Shown: positions 27,320-35,601 of the stretch, in pieces | Position numbering within the stretch: position 1 is the first letter of the stretch | How the letters are laid out: each line of letters begins with the position of its first letter | Source of the DNA: Chthonomonadales bacterium | GTDB taxonomy: Bacteria > Armatimonadota > Chthonomonadetes > Chthonomonadales > CAJBBX01 | Direction of reading: 5' to 3' | DNA: 64,000 nucleotides | Assembly: GCA_027459625.1 (NCBI GenBank) | Contig: DAIDHP010000014.1 | Location: 1-64,000, forward strand | The notes under the pieces: generated by a model | The model's input: only the letters and a program-made list of their open reading frames with translations | What the model was told of the DNA's origin: nothing | Databases searched by the model: none | Translations under genes and position numbers: made by a program

Positions 27320-27940
27320 TTAGAATAACCAACCGAATAATCGACCTAATAATCCGCCGTGCGTTTGTTTGGAGACCGGTCCTTTGCCCTGATACGTAAT
27401 GGTGGCGTTCGCAAGTGAGACCGAGGAGACCGTATTGTTCGGGGAAATGTCTTGCGGGCGCACTTCTCCTGTGAGGACAATGTTCTCCTTCTCCTTGTTC
27501 ACCGTGATCAGGCGTGTGCCTTGAATCATCAAATCGCCGTTAGGCAGCACCGTCTTCACCATGGCGGACATTGTCGTAATGAGTGAGCCGCTTCTGCTCG
27601 TCTGTCCGGATCCATTCAGACTGGACGAATCGGAACTCCCCAATGGCCCTAATAGTCCGTGCAACCCGCCCGTCAGCCCGTTGAAAGCGTATGCCTCGCT
27701 TTTGCTTGTCTTCGTGGAGGCGGTGGAGGATGCCGTGGATGATTCCTGCACCAAAATGGTGATGGTGTCACCCACTTTATGCGCTCTGCAATCCGCCGTC
27801 AAACTCTGAGAGTTTGAACTCCAGAGTGAGCCGTTCGGCGTGGTTTTCCCGCTTGTCTGGGATATGCATGGCTGCGATATCATGAAAGGAGCGCTAAACG
27901 CCAAATAAAATGTGATTATGCGCAAACTGATGTTTTTCAT
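27320..27940 (-). CDS. flgH: Flagellar L-ring protein FlgH
   Basis: 206 residues. N-terminal export signal, then SLWSS...LTADCRAHKVGDTITILVQESSTASSTASTKTSKS and GDLMIQGTRLITVNKEKENIVLTGEVRPQDISPNNTVSS, both typical of FlgH (long blocks quoted in part). The protein forms the outer-membrane ring. The lipobox is atypical: the first Cys context is SQPC. ATG 27940 has AAGGTGA upstream; the flgA stop codon lies within that ribosome site, so the two genes are nearly fused. Confidence 0.94.
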   Translation of the reverse strand: MKNISLRIITFYLAFSAPFMISQPCISQTSGKTTPNGSLWSSNSQSLTADCRAHKVGDTITILVQESSTASSTASTKTSKSEAYAFNGLTGGLHGLLGPLGSSDSSSLNGSGQTSRSGSLITTMSAMVKTVLPNGDLMIQGTRLITVNKEKENIVLTGEVRPQDISPNNTVSSVSLANATITYQGKGPVSKQTHGGLLGRLFGWLF

Positions 27941-27941
27941 A

Positions 27942-28889
27942 TTAGTCACCTTCAACCTGAATGTTTTGATTGTCTATAACAACACCCGAAAGCTCCTTGC
28001 GCGTTTCGGCGGAATAGACCCGGATCGTATCTCCCACGGCTCCGTATGCTCTTGCGATACCTGGACACGTGATTTTAATGCCCCCCTCCGTGATAATGAG
28101 GTTTACCTTCGCTCCGGGTGTGATGACGTTATTTTTCTCCACCGCCCCGCATAAAATCGGAGCCCCAGGCATTATTAATCGCATGGAACGCTTTCCAATG
28201 ATGGAGTCCATATCCTGGATGATGTCGGGATTTGGGGACGAAATGGTCCCCAACGCTACCATGTCGGAAGTGATCACGGTATGGGGCATGATCGTTTTGG
28301 CAGCCACCACTACAGGGATGTCTTGATGGATGCGGAAAACGATGTCTATGGAACGAACCGGTTGTCCATCCACTTGTATCGTTTCCGGCACGGTGGCAAG
28401 GGTTTCATCATCGCCGATTTTAGGAACTCCCGCAACCATCTTGGTTTGTCCCATATTGACAATGCTCGCCATCGGTTTTTGGATCGGTGTCACAGTGGCG
28501 TTGGGCGGCAAAAGCGGCGTCAATGCTGAAAGCGCGGTTTGCACCATCATATCGGAAGAGATCGACAGCCCTCCGTGGGTAATATGAATTTCGGAAGGAT
28601 AGTTTATCTCCAAATCCTTAAGCATGAGATGGTTCATCAGCAGTTTCGATGTGATGTCCGAATGATACAGATCCCTGCTGAACCCTGGGAGCGGTGAGAC
28701 CCCGATCACAACCGCCGCAAGCTTCCGTTGCAGCGCTGCATCCTGCGAGGTGATAAGCGCAATGTCCCCAAGGGTGAATGACGCACCGGAGACCATGCTG
28801 TTTGGCTGGATTGTCACAATCGCTTGAGGGGCCCTTTTCACAGTATTCATGCATAAAGCTATTAAAGTGATGAGATGAATTATTCGCAT
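27942..28889 (-). CDS. flgA: Flagellar basal-body P-ring assembly chaperone FlgA
   Basis: 315 residues from ATG 28889 (GGAGG just upstream; the extended frame starts at a TTG inside it). N-terminal signal-like segment, two mid-protein domains, and a C-terminal SAF-type domain: VVAAKTIMPHTVITSDMV, then GKRSMRLIMPGAPILCGAV and AYGAVGDTIRVYSAETRKEL. FlgA is a periplasmic chaperone for FlgI polymerisation. It is longer than enterobacterial FlgA (about 220), with the extra length N-terminal. Confidence 0.9.
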   Translation of the reverse strand: MRIIHLITLIALCMNTVKRAPQAIVTIQPNSMVSGASFTLGDIALITSQDAALQRKLAAVVIGVSPLPGFSRDLYHSDITSKLLMNHLMLKDLEINYPSEIHITHGGLSISSDMMVQTALSALTPLLPPNATVTPIQKPMASIVNMGQTKMVAGVPKIGDDETLATVPETIQVDGQPVRSIDIVFRIHQDIPVVVAAKTIMPHTVITSDMVALGTISSPNPDIIQDMDSIIGKRSMRLIMPGAPILCGAVEKNNVITPGAKVNLIITEGGIKITCPGIARAYGAVGDTIRVYSAETRKELSGVVIDNQNIQVEGD

Positions 28890-28923
28890 ACTCTCCTCCA
28901 ATCCGTAATACTTTGTCTTGGGA

Positions 28924-29709
28924 CTACTGTTTCAGATTGTTTGCGTCAGAGAGCATCTGATCGGCGGTCTGTATCGCTTTGGAGTTCGTCTCGTAACTGC
29001 GTTGAGCGGTAATCATCTTAATCATCTCTTCGACAATTTGCACGTTCGATGTTTCCAGCGAATTCTGCAGTATCGTGCCCAATCCGCTTTGCCCCGGAAC
29101 GTCCGTGACAGGGTCTCCCGACGCAGAGGTGTTTCGAAAGAGATTTCCACCCAAGTTAAGCAATCCGGAAGGATTAATAAAGCGAGTGAGTTGTATCTGT
29201 CCTATCTGCTGCGCGTTTGTTTGACCGGCTCGCATGACGCTGACCGTGCCGTCGCTGGCAATTGTGACGGAGGTGTTGTCGGGAGGGATGATGATTTCGG
29301 GTTGTATGGGGTACCCATCCACGGTGGTGAGTCTTCCTTGGGAATCGAGAGTTAAGGAACCATCCCTTGTGTAAGCCGTTGTGCCGTCAGGCATAAGGAC
29401 GCTGAAAAAACCGTCCCCTTTTATCGCAAGATCATAGGGATTTCCCGTGGACTGGATGGTGCCTTGATTGAAAATCTGAGTGGTGGTACCTTGACCCACG
29501 CCAAGTCCCACCTGTGAACTGGTGGGCATTTGTCCGCCATTAGCGTTAATGGCACCAGGGATTTGGTTGTATTGATACAACAGATCCTGAAATTCAGCGG
29601 AACTTCCCTTGAAGCCGTTCGTGTTTACGTTGGCGAGGTTGTTGGCGATTACGTCTAGATTAAATTGTTGCGCCATCATACCGGTGGCGGCGGTGTATAG
29701 TGCACGCAT
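28924..29709 (-). CDS. flgG: Flagellar distal rod protein FlgG
   Basis: 261 residues, the standard length. MRALYTAATGMMAQQFNLDV, NNLANVNTNGFKGSSAEFQD and the C-terminal NVQIVEEMIKMITAQRSYET blocks are diagnostic of FlgG. It forms the distal rod of the flagellar drive shaft. It lies between flgF and flgA. Confidence 0.97.
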   Translation of the reverse strand: MRALYTAATGMMAQQFNLDVIANNLANVNTNGFKGSSAEFQDLLYQYNQIPGAINANGGQMPTSSQVGLGVGQGTTTQIFNQGTIQSTGNPYDLAIKGDGFFSVLMPDGTTAYTRDGSLTLDSQGRLTTVDGYPIQPEIIIPPDNTSVTIASDGTVSVMRAGQTNAQQIGQIQLTRFINPSGLLNLGGNLFRNTSASGDPVTDVPGQSGLGTILQNSLETSNVQIVEEMIKMITAQRSYETNSKAIQTADQMLSDANNLKQ

Positions 29710-29850
29710 CGTATACTCCTGATGGGAGATACCCGTTTCAAGGATATCTCGAAGAATCGTAATAAGCTCCGTCTGTCATTCGGGAGCGATCTTCGGCTTC
29801 CATCCCGATGCGTACCGGGGTAGGTCCAGCCGAAATGAAATGGGTCTTAA

Positions 29851-30606
29851 TTATGTCTTAGGCAAATCGCTTACCGTCTGCGATAAAGTGCTGTCCTGTG
29901 CGGTTATGGCGTGTTGCGCAGCTTCGTAAGCCCGTTGCACGGAGATCATCTGAACCATGGCTTTGACGGCGTTGACATTGGCCTGTTCCAGAAAACCCTG
30001 TTTCACTTGCGCCTTGGATGGATGGGTTGCGCCATTGATGGAGAACCAGTTGTTCCCATCCTTGCTGATTGCCGTCGCCGGGGCGTTCACGATCTTCAGT
30101 TGGTCCAACAGTTTTCCGTCCGCAAAGACGTTGCCGTTGGATGTGATGGTGATGGATTGCGCTTGATTGAGATTGATCGGCCCCTTTTGTCCAAGCACAT
30201 ACTCGTTGTTTTCATCAGCCAAATAGGCGGTGGTTTTATTCACAGGTTGCAAATGAAAATTGCCGTTGCGCGTGAATCGAACACCCTGCGCCGTTTGAAC
30301 CGAGAAGAAACCGTCACCGACGATCGCCAAGTTCAACGGGTTTTTTGTGTTCGTGAGTTCACCTTCCGTGTAATTCGTGAAGGATTGCGCGGGGGATGTT
30401 CCCATTCCGAGAACTCCAACATATTGGGCGGATTGTTCCGGCGAACCTTGAATTCGATCAATCGCCATCTGACTCAATTCCTGAAATGTGGGAGTATCCT
30501 TTTTAAATCCAACGGTATTGATATTGGCAAGGTTGTTGGCTATGGTATCCAATGCTGTTTCCTGGGCGATCATCCCGGTAGCGGCGGTGTATATGCCTCT
30601 GAACAT
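29851..30606 (-). CDS. flgF: Flagellar proximal rod protein FlgF (FlgF/FlgG family)
   Basis: 251 residues from ATG 30606, with GGAGG about 12 bases upstream. FRGIYTAATGMIAQETALDT, NNLANINTVGFKKD and QANVNAVKAMVQMISVQRAY are rod-protein signatures; position ahead of flgG makes flgF the likely identity. It is the first gene of the operon, and a sigma-28-like promoter lies 60 bp upstream of its start. Confidence 0.92.
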   Translation of the reverse strand: MFRGIYTAATGMIAQETALDTIANNLANINTVGFKKDTPTFQELSQMAIDRIQGSPEQSAQYVGVLGMGTSPAQSFTNYTEGELTNTKNPLNLAIVGDGFFSVQTAQGVRFTRNGNFHLQPVNKTTAYLADENNEYVLGQKGPINLNQAQSITITSNGNVFADGKLLDQLKIVNAPATAISKDGNNWFSINGATHPSKAQVKQGFLEQANVNAVKAMVQMISVQRAYEAAQHAITAQDSTLSQTVSDLPKT

Positions 30607-30665
30607 ACTATGTGTCACCTCCTTTCCATATTTCGCGGCTTTTCTAACATTGTTTCTTACATGGA

Positions 30666-30693
30666 TTGTCGGATAGGAATACGGTAATCTTTA
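30666..30693 (-). promoter_or_regulatory. Sigma-28 (FliA)-like promoter of the flagellar operon
   Basis: On the minus strand TAAAGATT (30693-30686) is followed after 12 bases by TCCGACAA (30673-30666). The consensus is TAAAGTTT, 11 bases, GCCGATAA, so the match is 7/8 and 6/8 with a spacer one base long. It points at flgF, 60 bp away. Confidence 0.6.
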
Positions 30694-30960
30694 GATGTTT
30701 TTTACGGTAGAGATATGTAAGAAATAAGACCGCAAAATGCGAAAGGTCCCACTGCCGATATCATCCGTCATACTTTCGTGAAGGGAACTTGGATCGTCCT
30801 ATCGGATGTGTGATTGGCACCGAGGGTGCATAAGGCTCTCGCAACAGGTATGTGTAAAATCCGAGGATACGATTTTTTCCTTGTGCGTCAAATGCGCATT
30901 GTCCGCATTTCCGGCGATGACCTGATGGAATTGACTTGAAAATAGATGCTTATCTATTTA
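30694..30960. other. Upstream part of the flgF / siroheme-decarboxylase divergent region
   Basis: No gene is visible. Near 30931-30959 TTGACT, 17 bases and CTATTT form a possible weak plus-strand promoter, overlapped by a small hairpin (AAATAGAT / ATCTATTT, about 30941-30960). The palindromic element starts directly after it. Confidence 0.4.
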
Positions 30961-31045
30961 GGTAATTGAATAATTCGATTTTCAGATATTCCGTATAGCG
31001 TGAAATGAGCGATATTAGCCTTATTTTCCGAATTTTGCAATTCTC
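30961..31045. repeat. Dispersed 85-bp palindromic element, copy 2
   Basis: Left end GGTAATTGAATAATTCG, right end CGAATTTTGCAATTCTC, an imperfect terminal inverted repeat. AGCGTGAAATGAGCG and TAGCC inside align with the copy at 44280. It occupies the leader of the siroheme-decarboxylase gene. Confidence 0.82.
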
Positions 31046-31090
31046 TCTATTGAGAAAATTATGCTGGAAGAGCATATAAGGAGATATTTT

Positions 31091-32212
31091 ATGAGGTGTT
31101 GGGAGTGTATGGAGTGTGAATATCGTTTCGAGGGGGAGACGGCACCTGATAAATGCCCCATCTGCGATGAACTTCGTGAATCTTTTGTGGAGACTCATCC
31201 CATTAAACTGGATCAAAAGGATAAACTGCTCTTAAACGAAATTCAATCCAGCGTTCCTTTATCGGAAAGACCCTTTCTGGAAATAGGCCGCTTATTGTCG
31301 TTATCCGAGACGGATGTGATTGAACGTATAAGGCGATTGAAATCGGGGGCGATAAGGCAGATATCCGCGATATTTGATTCGAGGAGTATTGGATATCGCA
31401 GCACCTTGGTGGCCTTTAAATTGAAAGCGGATCATCTGGAGGAGGGGGCGAGGGTCGTCAGCAGCCATCCGGGTGTGAGCCACAATTATAGACGGAACCA
31501 CCCCTTCAATCTCTGGTTCACTCTCACTATTCCAGGCACGGCGAGCTTGGAAGGGGAAGTGGATAGGCTTAAACGAAAAAGCGGCGCCGAATTGTCGATC
31601 ATTCTGCCAACCATCAAGCTGTTCAAAATTGGTGTGAAACTGGATACGCTGGGCGAAGAGCCTGCGACGCGCAAGGAGAAAGGTCCCGTCGTCAAGGGCT
31701 TTAGAGAGGCTCAAAAGCTAACGGACATAGAGATCAGCGCTATTCGGGCGTTGCAAAGAGATTTGCCCTTGATTGAGGAGCCCTTTCATAATATTGCGGA
31801 GAGGTACGGCGAGGGATTAACGCAAAATGAGCTTTTCGAAATGGCGAGGGATTTTCAAGCGCGAGGCGTAATGCGACGATATAGCGCGGTCTTAAGACAC
31901 CGTAGCGCGGGTTTTTCCGCAAACGCCATGGGCGTATGGGTTATTCCAGACGAACGGATGGAGGAGATTGGGAATATGATGGCGGAATACGCCGCAGTAA
32001 GCCACTGCTATCAACGACCCGCCTATCCCCCAGACTGGCCCTTCAATATGTTTTCAATGGTGCATGGGCGAAGCGTGGAGGAGTGCGAATCCGTACTCGA
32101 TGACATTTCACGCAAGGCCGGTATCAGCGATTACGCCAAATTATACAGCACGCGAGAGTATAAAAAGGTCCGGGTGAAATACTTCACCTGGACCCCGGAA
32201 CAACTGAATTAA
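31091..32212 (+). CDS. Siroheme decarboxylase, AhbA-AhbB type fusion with N-terminal rubredoxin-like zinc/iron knuckle
   Basis: 373 residues from ATG 31091 (AAGGAG upstream). Residues 1-30 carry CMEC...CPIC, a rubredoxin-like four-Cys site. Two Lrp/AsnC-type halves follow. The first (about 40-210) contains SHNYRRNHPFNLWFTL; the second (about 225-373) contains SHCYQRPAYPPDWPFNMFSM. These are the conserved blocks of siroheme decarboxylase subunits AhbA and AhbB (NirDLGH family), which remove the acetate carboxyls of siroheme to give didecarboxysiroheme, en route to haem or haem d1. AhbA/B are normally separate chains, so this is a tandem fusion. A cytochrome c gene nearby shows that the cell needs haem; no other haem genes are in the window. 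Confidence 0.86.
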   Translation: MRCWECMECEYRFEGETAPDKCPICDELRESFVETHPIKLDQKDKLLLNEIQSSVPLSERPFLEIGRLLSLSETDVIERIRRLKSGAIRQISAIFDSRSIGYRSTLVAFKLKADHLEEGARVVSSHPGVSHNYRRNHPFNLWFTLTIPGTASLEGEVDRLKRKSGAELSIILPTIKLFKIGVKLDTLGEEPATRKEKGPVVKGFREAQKLTDIEISAIRALQRDLPLIEEPFHNIAERYGEGLTQNELFEMARDFQARGVMRRYSAVLRHRSAGFSANAMGVWVIPDERMEEIGNMMAEYAAVSHCYQRPAYPPDWPFNMFSMVHGRSVEECESVLDDISRKAGISDYAKLYSTREYKKVRVKYFTWTPEQLN

Positions 32213-32213
32213 T

Positions 32214-32250
32214 TAGGAAAAGGCTTGCTCCGAGCTAATCGGTGCAAGCC
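32214..32250 (-). terminator. Terminator of the 1074-residue gene, possibly bidirectional
   Basis: GGCTTGC (32222-32228) pairs with GCAAGCC (32244-32250), extended by CCGA/TCGG inside. On the minus strand TTTT follows. It lies between the convergent siroheme-decarboxylase and candidate glycosidase stops. Confidence 0.75.
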
Positions 32251-32258
32251 GATGTGTC

Positions 32259-35200
32259 CTATTTTATGCGATAATAGATCGCACTCGGAATCGTATTCGC
32301 TGTGAATTGAAGCCATCCATTGGTTCGTTCAACCGGCACGGTTTTCACAACTTTGTAATCGCTGTTCAACGCCTCCAAAGCCGGAGTAGCTGTGGAGATG
32401 TTGAAGTCTTTCTCTTTCAAGCGTATTGTGAATTGACGAGTGCGAGGGAATGGAATGATGAGCCAGTACCCTGTTTTATCCTTGTTCATCAGGATACTGC
32501 CATCCGTTGCCACCTTTCCGAAATCGACCAAGATCCCCTTAAGATTTACATGTCTCTCCGGTGGGAGAGTACCCTCCTTAATGGATTCTTCAAGAGGAAC
32601 CGGTTTGAAGCCTATATCGGCTCCGTTGTTCGACACTGTCAATGTGCCAATCATATAGCGATTGTTACCATCATTCAATCCTGTCAGATTAAGCCTGTTG
32701 CCATCCGGCTCCGGATTGTACATTCCCGTATACAGAATGTACGAACCATCTTTCAGCGTATCCGGAAGCGTTACGGACACGGGACTTCCAACCATATCCC
32801 CGAGGCTCCATTGACTTGGAGATGAGGCGATACCCGAGGAGGTCTGCAGAACGATACCCTCATTCGCGCTATCCTGCGGGTTTGTCAGATGGATGAAAAT
32901 CACGTATCCTTGCGGCAACTTATCCTTGGTGCGCCAAGCGTATGTGATGTCGAATTGGCGAGGACCTGTTTGGTGGAAGGACGGAACATAGGGCGTCGCT
33001 TCCCAAATATGCGGTCTGGTTTGCATATCCGTTCGGGAGTTCGCGAATATCATATTTGGGGTTTCCAAATAGTCGGACACCACTCCGTCCCGGATTGCGG
33101 TTGCGGCGAACAGATTTTTGCCTTTGACCTCCCAACCGTATTGAGGCAACTCCGCTCCGACATTCCAATGCTGTTTTGCGCCATTCGCCCAAACGCGTAG
33201 TCCGTCGTTATATTGCACGTAAACGCGATTAAGAGGATCATCCGCGGCGATAGCCTGCTCTATTGGGAGCATCCTGCCATGGACATCGTAAAGGATTAAC
33301 GATGCCTTGGCCGTTGCATACTGCGATGTGATCGGCCATAGTAGATTGTGCTCCTCCCATACGAATGGGAGATTTTTATAAAATTGCCCTGCAACGAAGC
33401 CAGCGTGCCCATATGCGATCTCCTGCATTCGATACTGATCCAAGGTTTTCGCATCCGGAACGCGATGCTGCCAGTCTCCTGTGTAACCCGAGGCGAGCCA
33501 TCGTTCAATATAGCCCATTCCATGGTTGAATTGCAGGGGATGAATGCGATCCAGGTCAAAGTTCACGAAGAGGGGCGCTGTCTGTCCTTGATTTGCGGGC
33601 CATCCCACTCCGAACTGCGCCTCCACTCCGTCCAGCAATCCGCTCCAATACCAATGGTTTGCACCTTCGCCGAGAACGGGGCCGTGATGCACTTCGCGGA
33701 AGAGCTTCCACAGGTTCTTATGCGCTTCTAAAACAGTATGGAATTTACCGGCGCCCGGGACATTCGCTCGGAAATCCACATGGAACCACGGGGGAACGGC
33801 GGAGTGAACGTCGAGATAACTCATGTTGGGATGAAGTTCTTTTTGAACTTGGGGTGTGATCATCCTCGCATAATGCAATATCTCCGTGGGCGCCATCGCG
33901 TAGGATTGTATGAGGTTCTTCCATGCGGGGATCAGGTTACCATTTGAATCTCTGGCGACGTTGTTCACATCATACAGAGCCGCGTTCGGGTAGAAGTCCA
34001 CGTAATTCTCATGAACACCAATCAGTTCCCCCAACTTTTCGGCGGTGGAAATCCACGATCTCAATCCTGCGTTGCCGCCCAAATCCGCGTTTGCGGGCAG
34101 TGTGTTAGGAAGCTTGTTGTCGTAACCGCCATTTTGCCATACATGAACGATTGTGGCGAAATGAGTGAGATGATAACTCGCCAATGTGTTTAACCACTCC
34201 CCGTTCTCCTTGAAATTCCCGCCCCAGGTATCCAAAATAACCTTGTTCGAAAGCAGTTTGCGATAGGGTGATGGCGGATTGGGCGGCGCGGGGAGAACAT
34301 CCTTCAGGATCGGGGAAACGAGAAAATCGCCTACTTCATACACCGGATTGCGAATACCCGATGTCAGTGGGAGGTATTCGGCGGTGTATCCATTCAAATC
34401 GCTCGCTTGGGATACGGTGTAATCGATATAAGTGTTGGCGAATAGCATTTTATCCGGCATGTAAATCACGTTTCCGTAGTAGGGCACGGATATGGTTTTC
34501 CTATAATCCAGCGGTCCGAATGTTCCGAAATGCACGGCTGAGATATGATGAGAGTCGGAATGAATGATCGCTCGGATTGTGTACGGGGGTATGAATTTCA
34601 AAGTGGCTGTGACGTTAACGGGCTTCCCGTTAACGACGTATTTCGCCACTCTTTTAACTTCATTTTTCGTGGTTTCAGGATATTGCACTATCGTTTTTCT
34701 TAAGTTTGAATCCTTGGAGGATTGGAGGGCGTTGAAATCAATGGCGGACCCCAAACCCACATCTATGCGCTCACCGGCTGATTTCATCGAGATCCCTTGC
34801 AGTAAATCGCTGGGATGCGGAGAGAAGCGAACGGTCACCGCTGATTCATTCCATTTTAAATGAGGAGTGAATTTACCGGATCCATTTACGACTATCTCTC
34901 TGTCACCCCATAGGGCGAAATCAAAGCTCGGATCATGCTTAGGCCCGGGATCGGTTTCAAAACGGAGTTCGATCGTTTGTCCAGCGTACGGGGTAAGGTC
35001 AAACTGATAGTCTGTCCATTTTGAGTCCTTTTTAAGCCGGTACATTATCTGCTTGTTGTTAAGATACACGTGAAAACCGACGCCGTCGGATTTCCCAGGT
35101 TGCGCCGCTTCATCGCTGAGCGCCACCGCGAAACGGAAATACACGTTTTTCGCCTTGGGCAGGCGCAAGTCAAAGATTTGATTGGAAACCCCGGTTCCGT

Positions 35201-35483
35201 TTCTCCAGGGAGGATGAAGGAGGAACGCCTGTTTTCCGTTTTGTATTCCAAATGGCATACAGGCGACCCCCGTTGTGTCGTCGAAATAGGAAACCCAGCC
35301 TACGGGCATCTTCCCGCTTGATCCCCCGTAATATTGATAAGTCACATTGTATACGCCAATATCATCAAGGCGATTAACCCCGTTATGCAGGGGAACAGCG
35401 CTCAGTGCGAAGGAACGGAGGGAGTAGAGAAAGAGTAGCGGAAGAAGAATGGAAAAAGTCATTAGGATACGTTTATATCGCAT
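32259..35483 (-). CDS. Exported candidate glycoside hydrolase (GH101-like / DUF5696-like)
   Basis: 1074 residues from ATG 35483, which has GGAGG six bases upstream. Hydrophobic signal segment (ILMTFSILLPLLFLYSL). N-terminal NPCBM-like beta domain (about 40-200: VYFRFAVALSDE, GVGFHVYLNNKQ, IELRFETDPG). Middle (about 400-780) looks like a TIM barrel with SYLDVHSAVPPWFHVDFR and GPVLGEGANHWYWSGLLDG, where Asp and Glu are candidate catalytic residues, as in endo-alpha-N-acetylgalactosaminidase-type enzymes. C-terminal beta domains follow. The family call is tentative; glycan hydrolysis is inferred. It is convergent with the AhbAB fusion gene and ends at a terminator. Confidence 0.6.
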   Translation of the reverse strand: MRYKRILMTFSILLPLLFLYSLRSFALSAVPLHNGVNRLDDIGVYNVTYQYYGGSSGKMPVGWVSYFDDTTGVACMPFGIQNGKQAFLLHPPWRNGTGVSNQIFDLRLPKAKNVYFRFAVALSDEAAQPGKSDGVGFHVYLNNKQIMYRLKKDSKWTDYQFDLTPYAGQTIELRFETDPGPKHDPSFDFALWGDREIVVNGSGKFTPHLKWNESAVTVRFSPHPSDLLQGISMKSAGERIDVGLGSAIDFNALQSSKDSNLRKTIVQYPETTKNEVKRVAKYVVNGKPVNVTATLKFIPPYTIRAIIHSDSHHISAVHFGTFGPLDYRKTISVPYYGNVIYMPDKMLFANTYIDYTVSQASDLNGYTAEYLPLTSGIRNPVYEVGDFLVSPILKDVLPAPPNPPSPYRKLLSNKVILDTWGGNFKENGEWLNTLASYHLTHFATIVHVWQNGGYDNKLPNTLPANADLGGNAGLRSWISTAEKLGELIGVHENYVDFYPNAALYDVNNVARDSNGNLIPAWKNLIQSYAMAPTEILHYARMITPQVQKELHPNMSYLDVHSAVPPWFHVDFRANVPGAGKFHTVLEAHKNLWKLFREVHHGPVLGEGANHWYWSGLLDGVEAQFGVGWPANQGQTAPLFVNFDLDRIHPLQFNHGMGYIERWLASGYTGDWQHRVPDAKTLDQYRMQEIAYGHAGFVAGQFYKNLPFVWEEHNLLWPITSQYATAKASLILYDVHGRMLPIEQAIAADDPLNRVYVQYNDGLRVWANGAKQHWNVGAELPQYGWEVKGKNLFAATAIRDGVVSDYLETPNMIFANSRTDMQTRPHIWEATPYVPSFHQTGPRQFDITYAWRTKDKLPQGYVIFIHLTNPQDSANEGIVLQTSSGIASSPSQWSLGDMVGSPVSVTLPDTLKDGSYILYTGMYNPEPDGNRLNLTGLNDGNNRYMIGTLTVSNNGADIGFKPVPLEESIKEGTLPPERHVNLKGILVDFGKVATDGSILMNKDKTGYWLIIPFPRTRQFTIRLKEKDFNISTATPALEALNSDYKVVKTVPVERTNGWLQFTANTIPSAIYYRIK

Positions 35484-35601
35484 AGGTCGCCTCCGAAAAT
35501 TAGTGGAATCAGATGGGTCATGGGTTACCATTCAATCAAAAGCGTAACTTGCATCCCGTGGGAATTCAGTCAGTCCATAAATATCATTGAATGCGAAAGC
35601 C

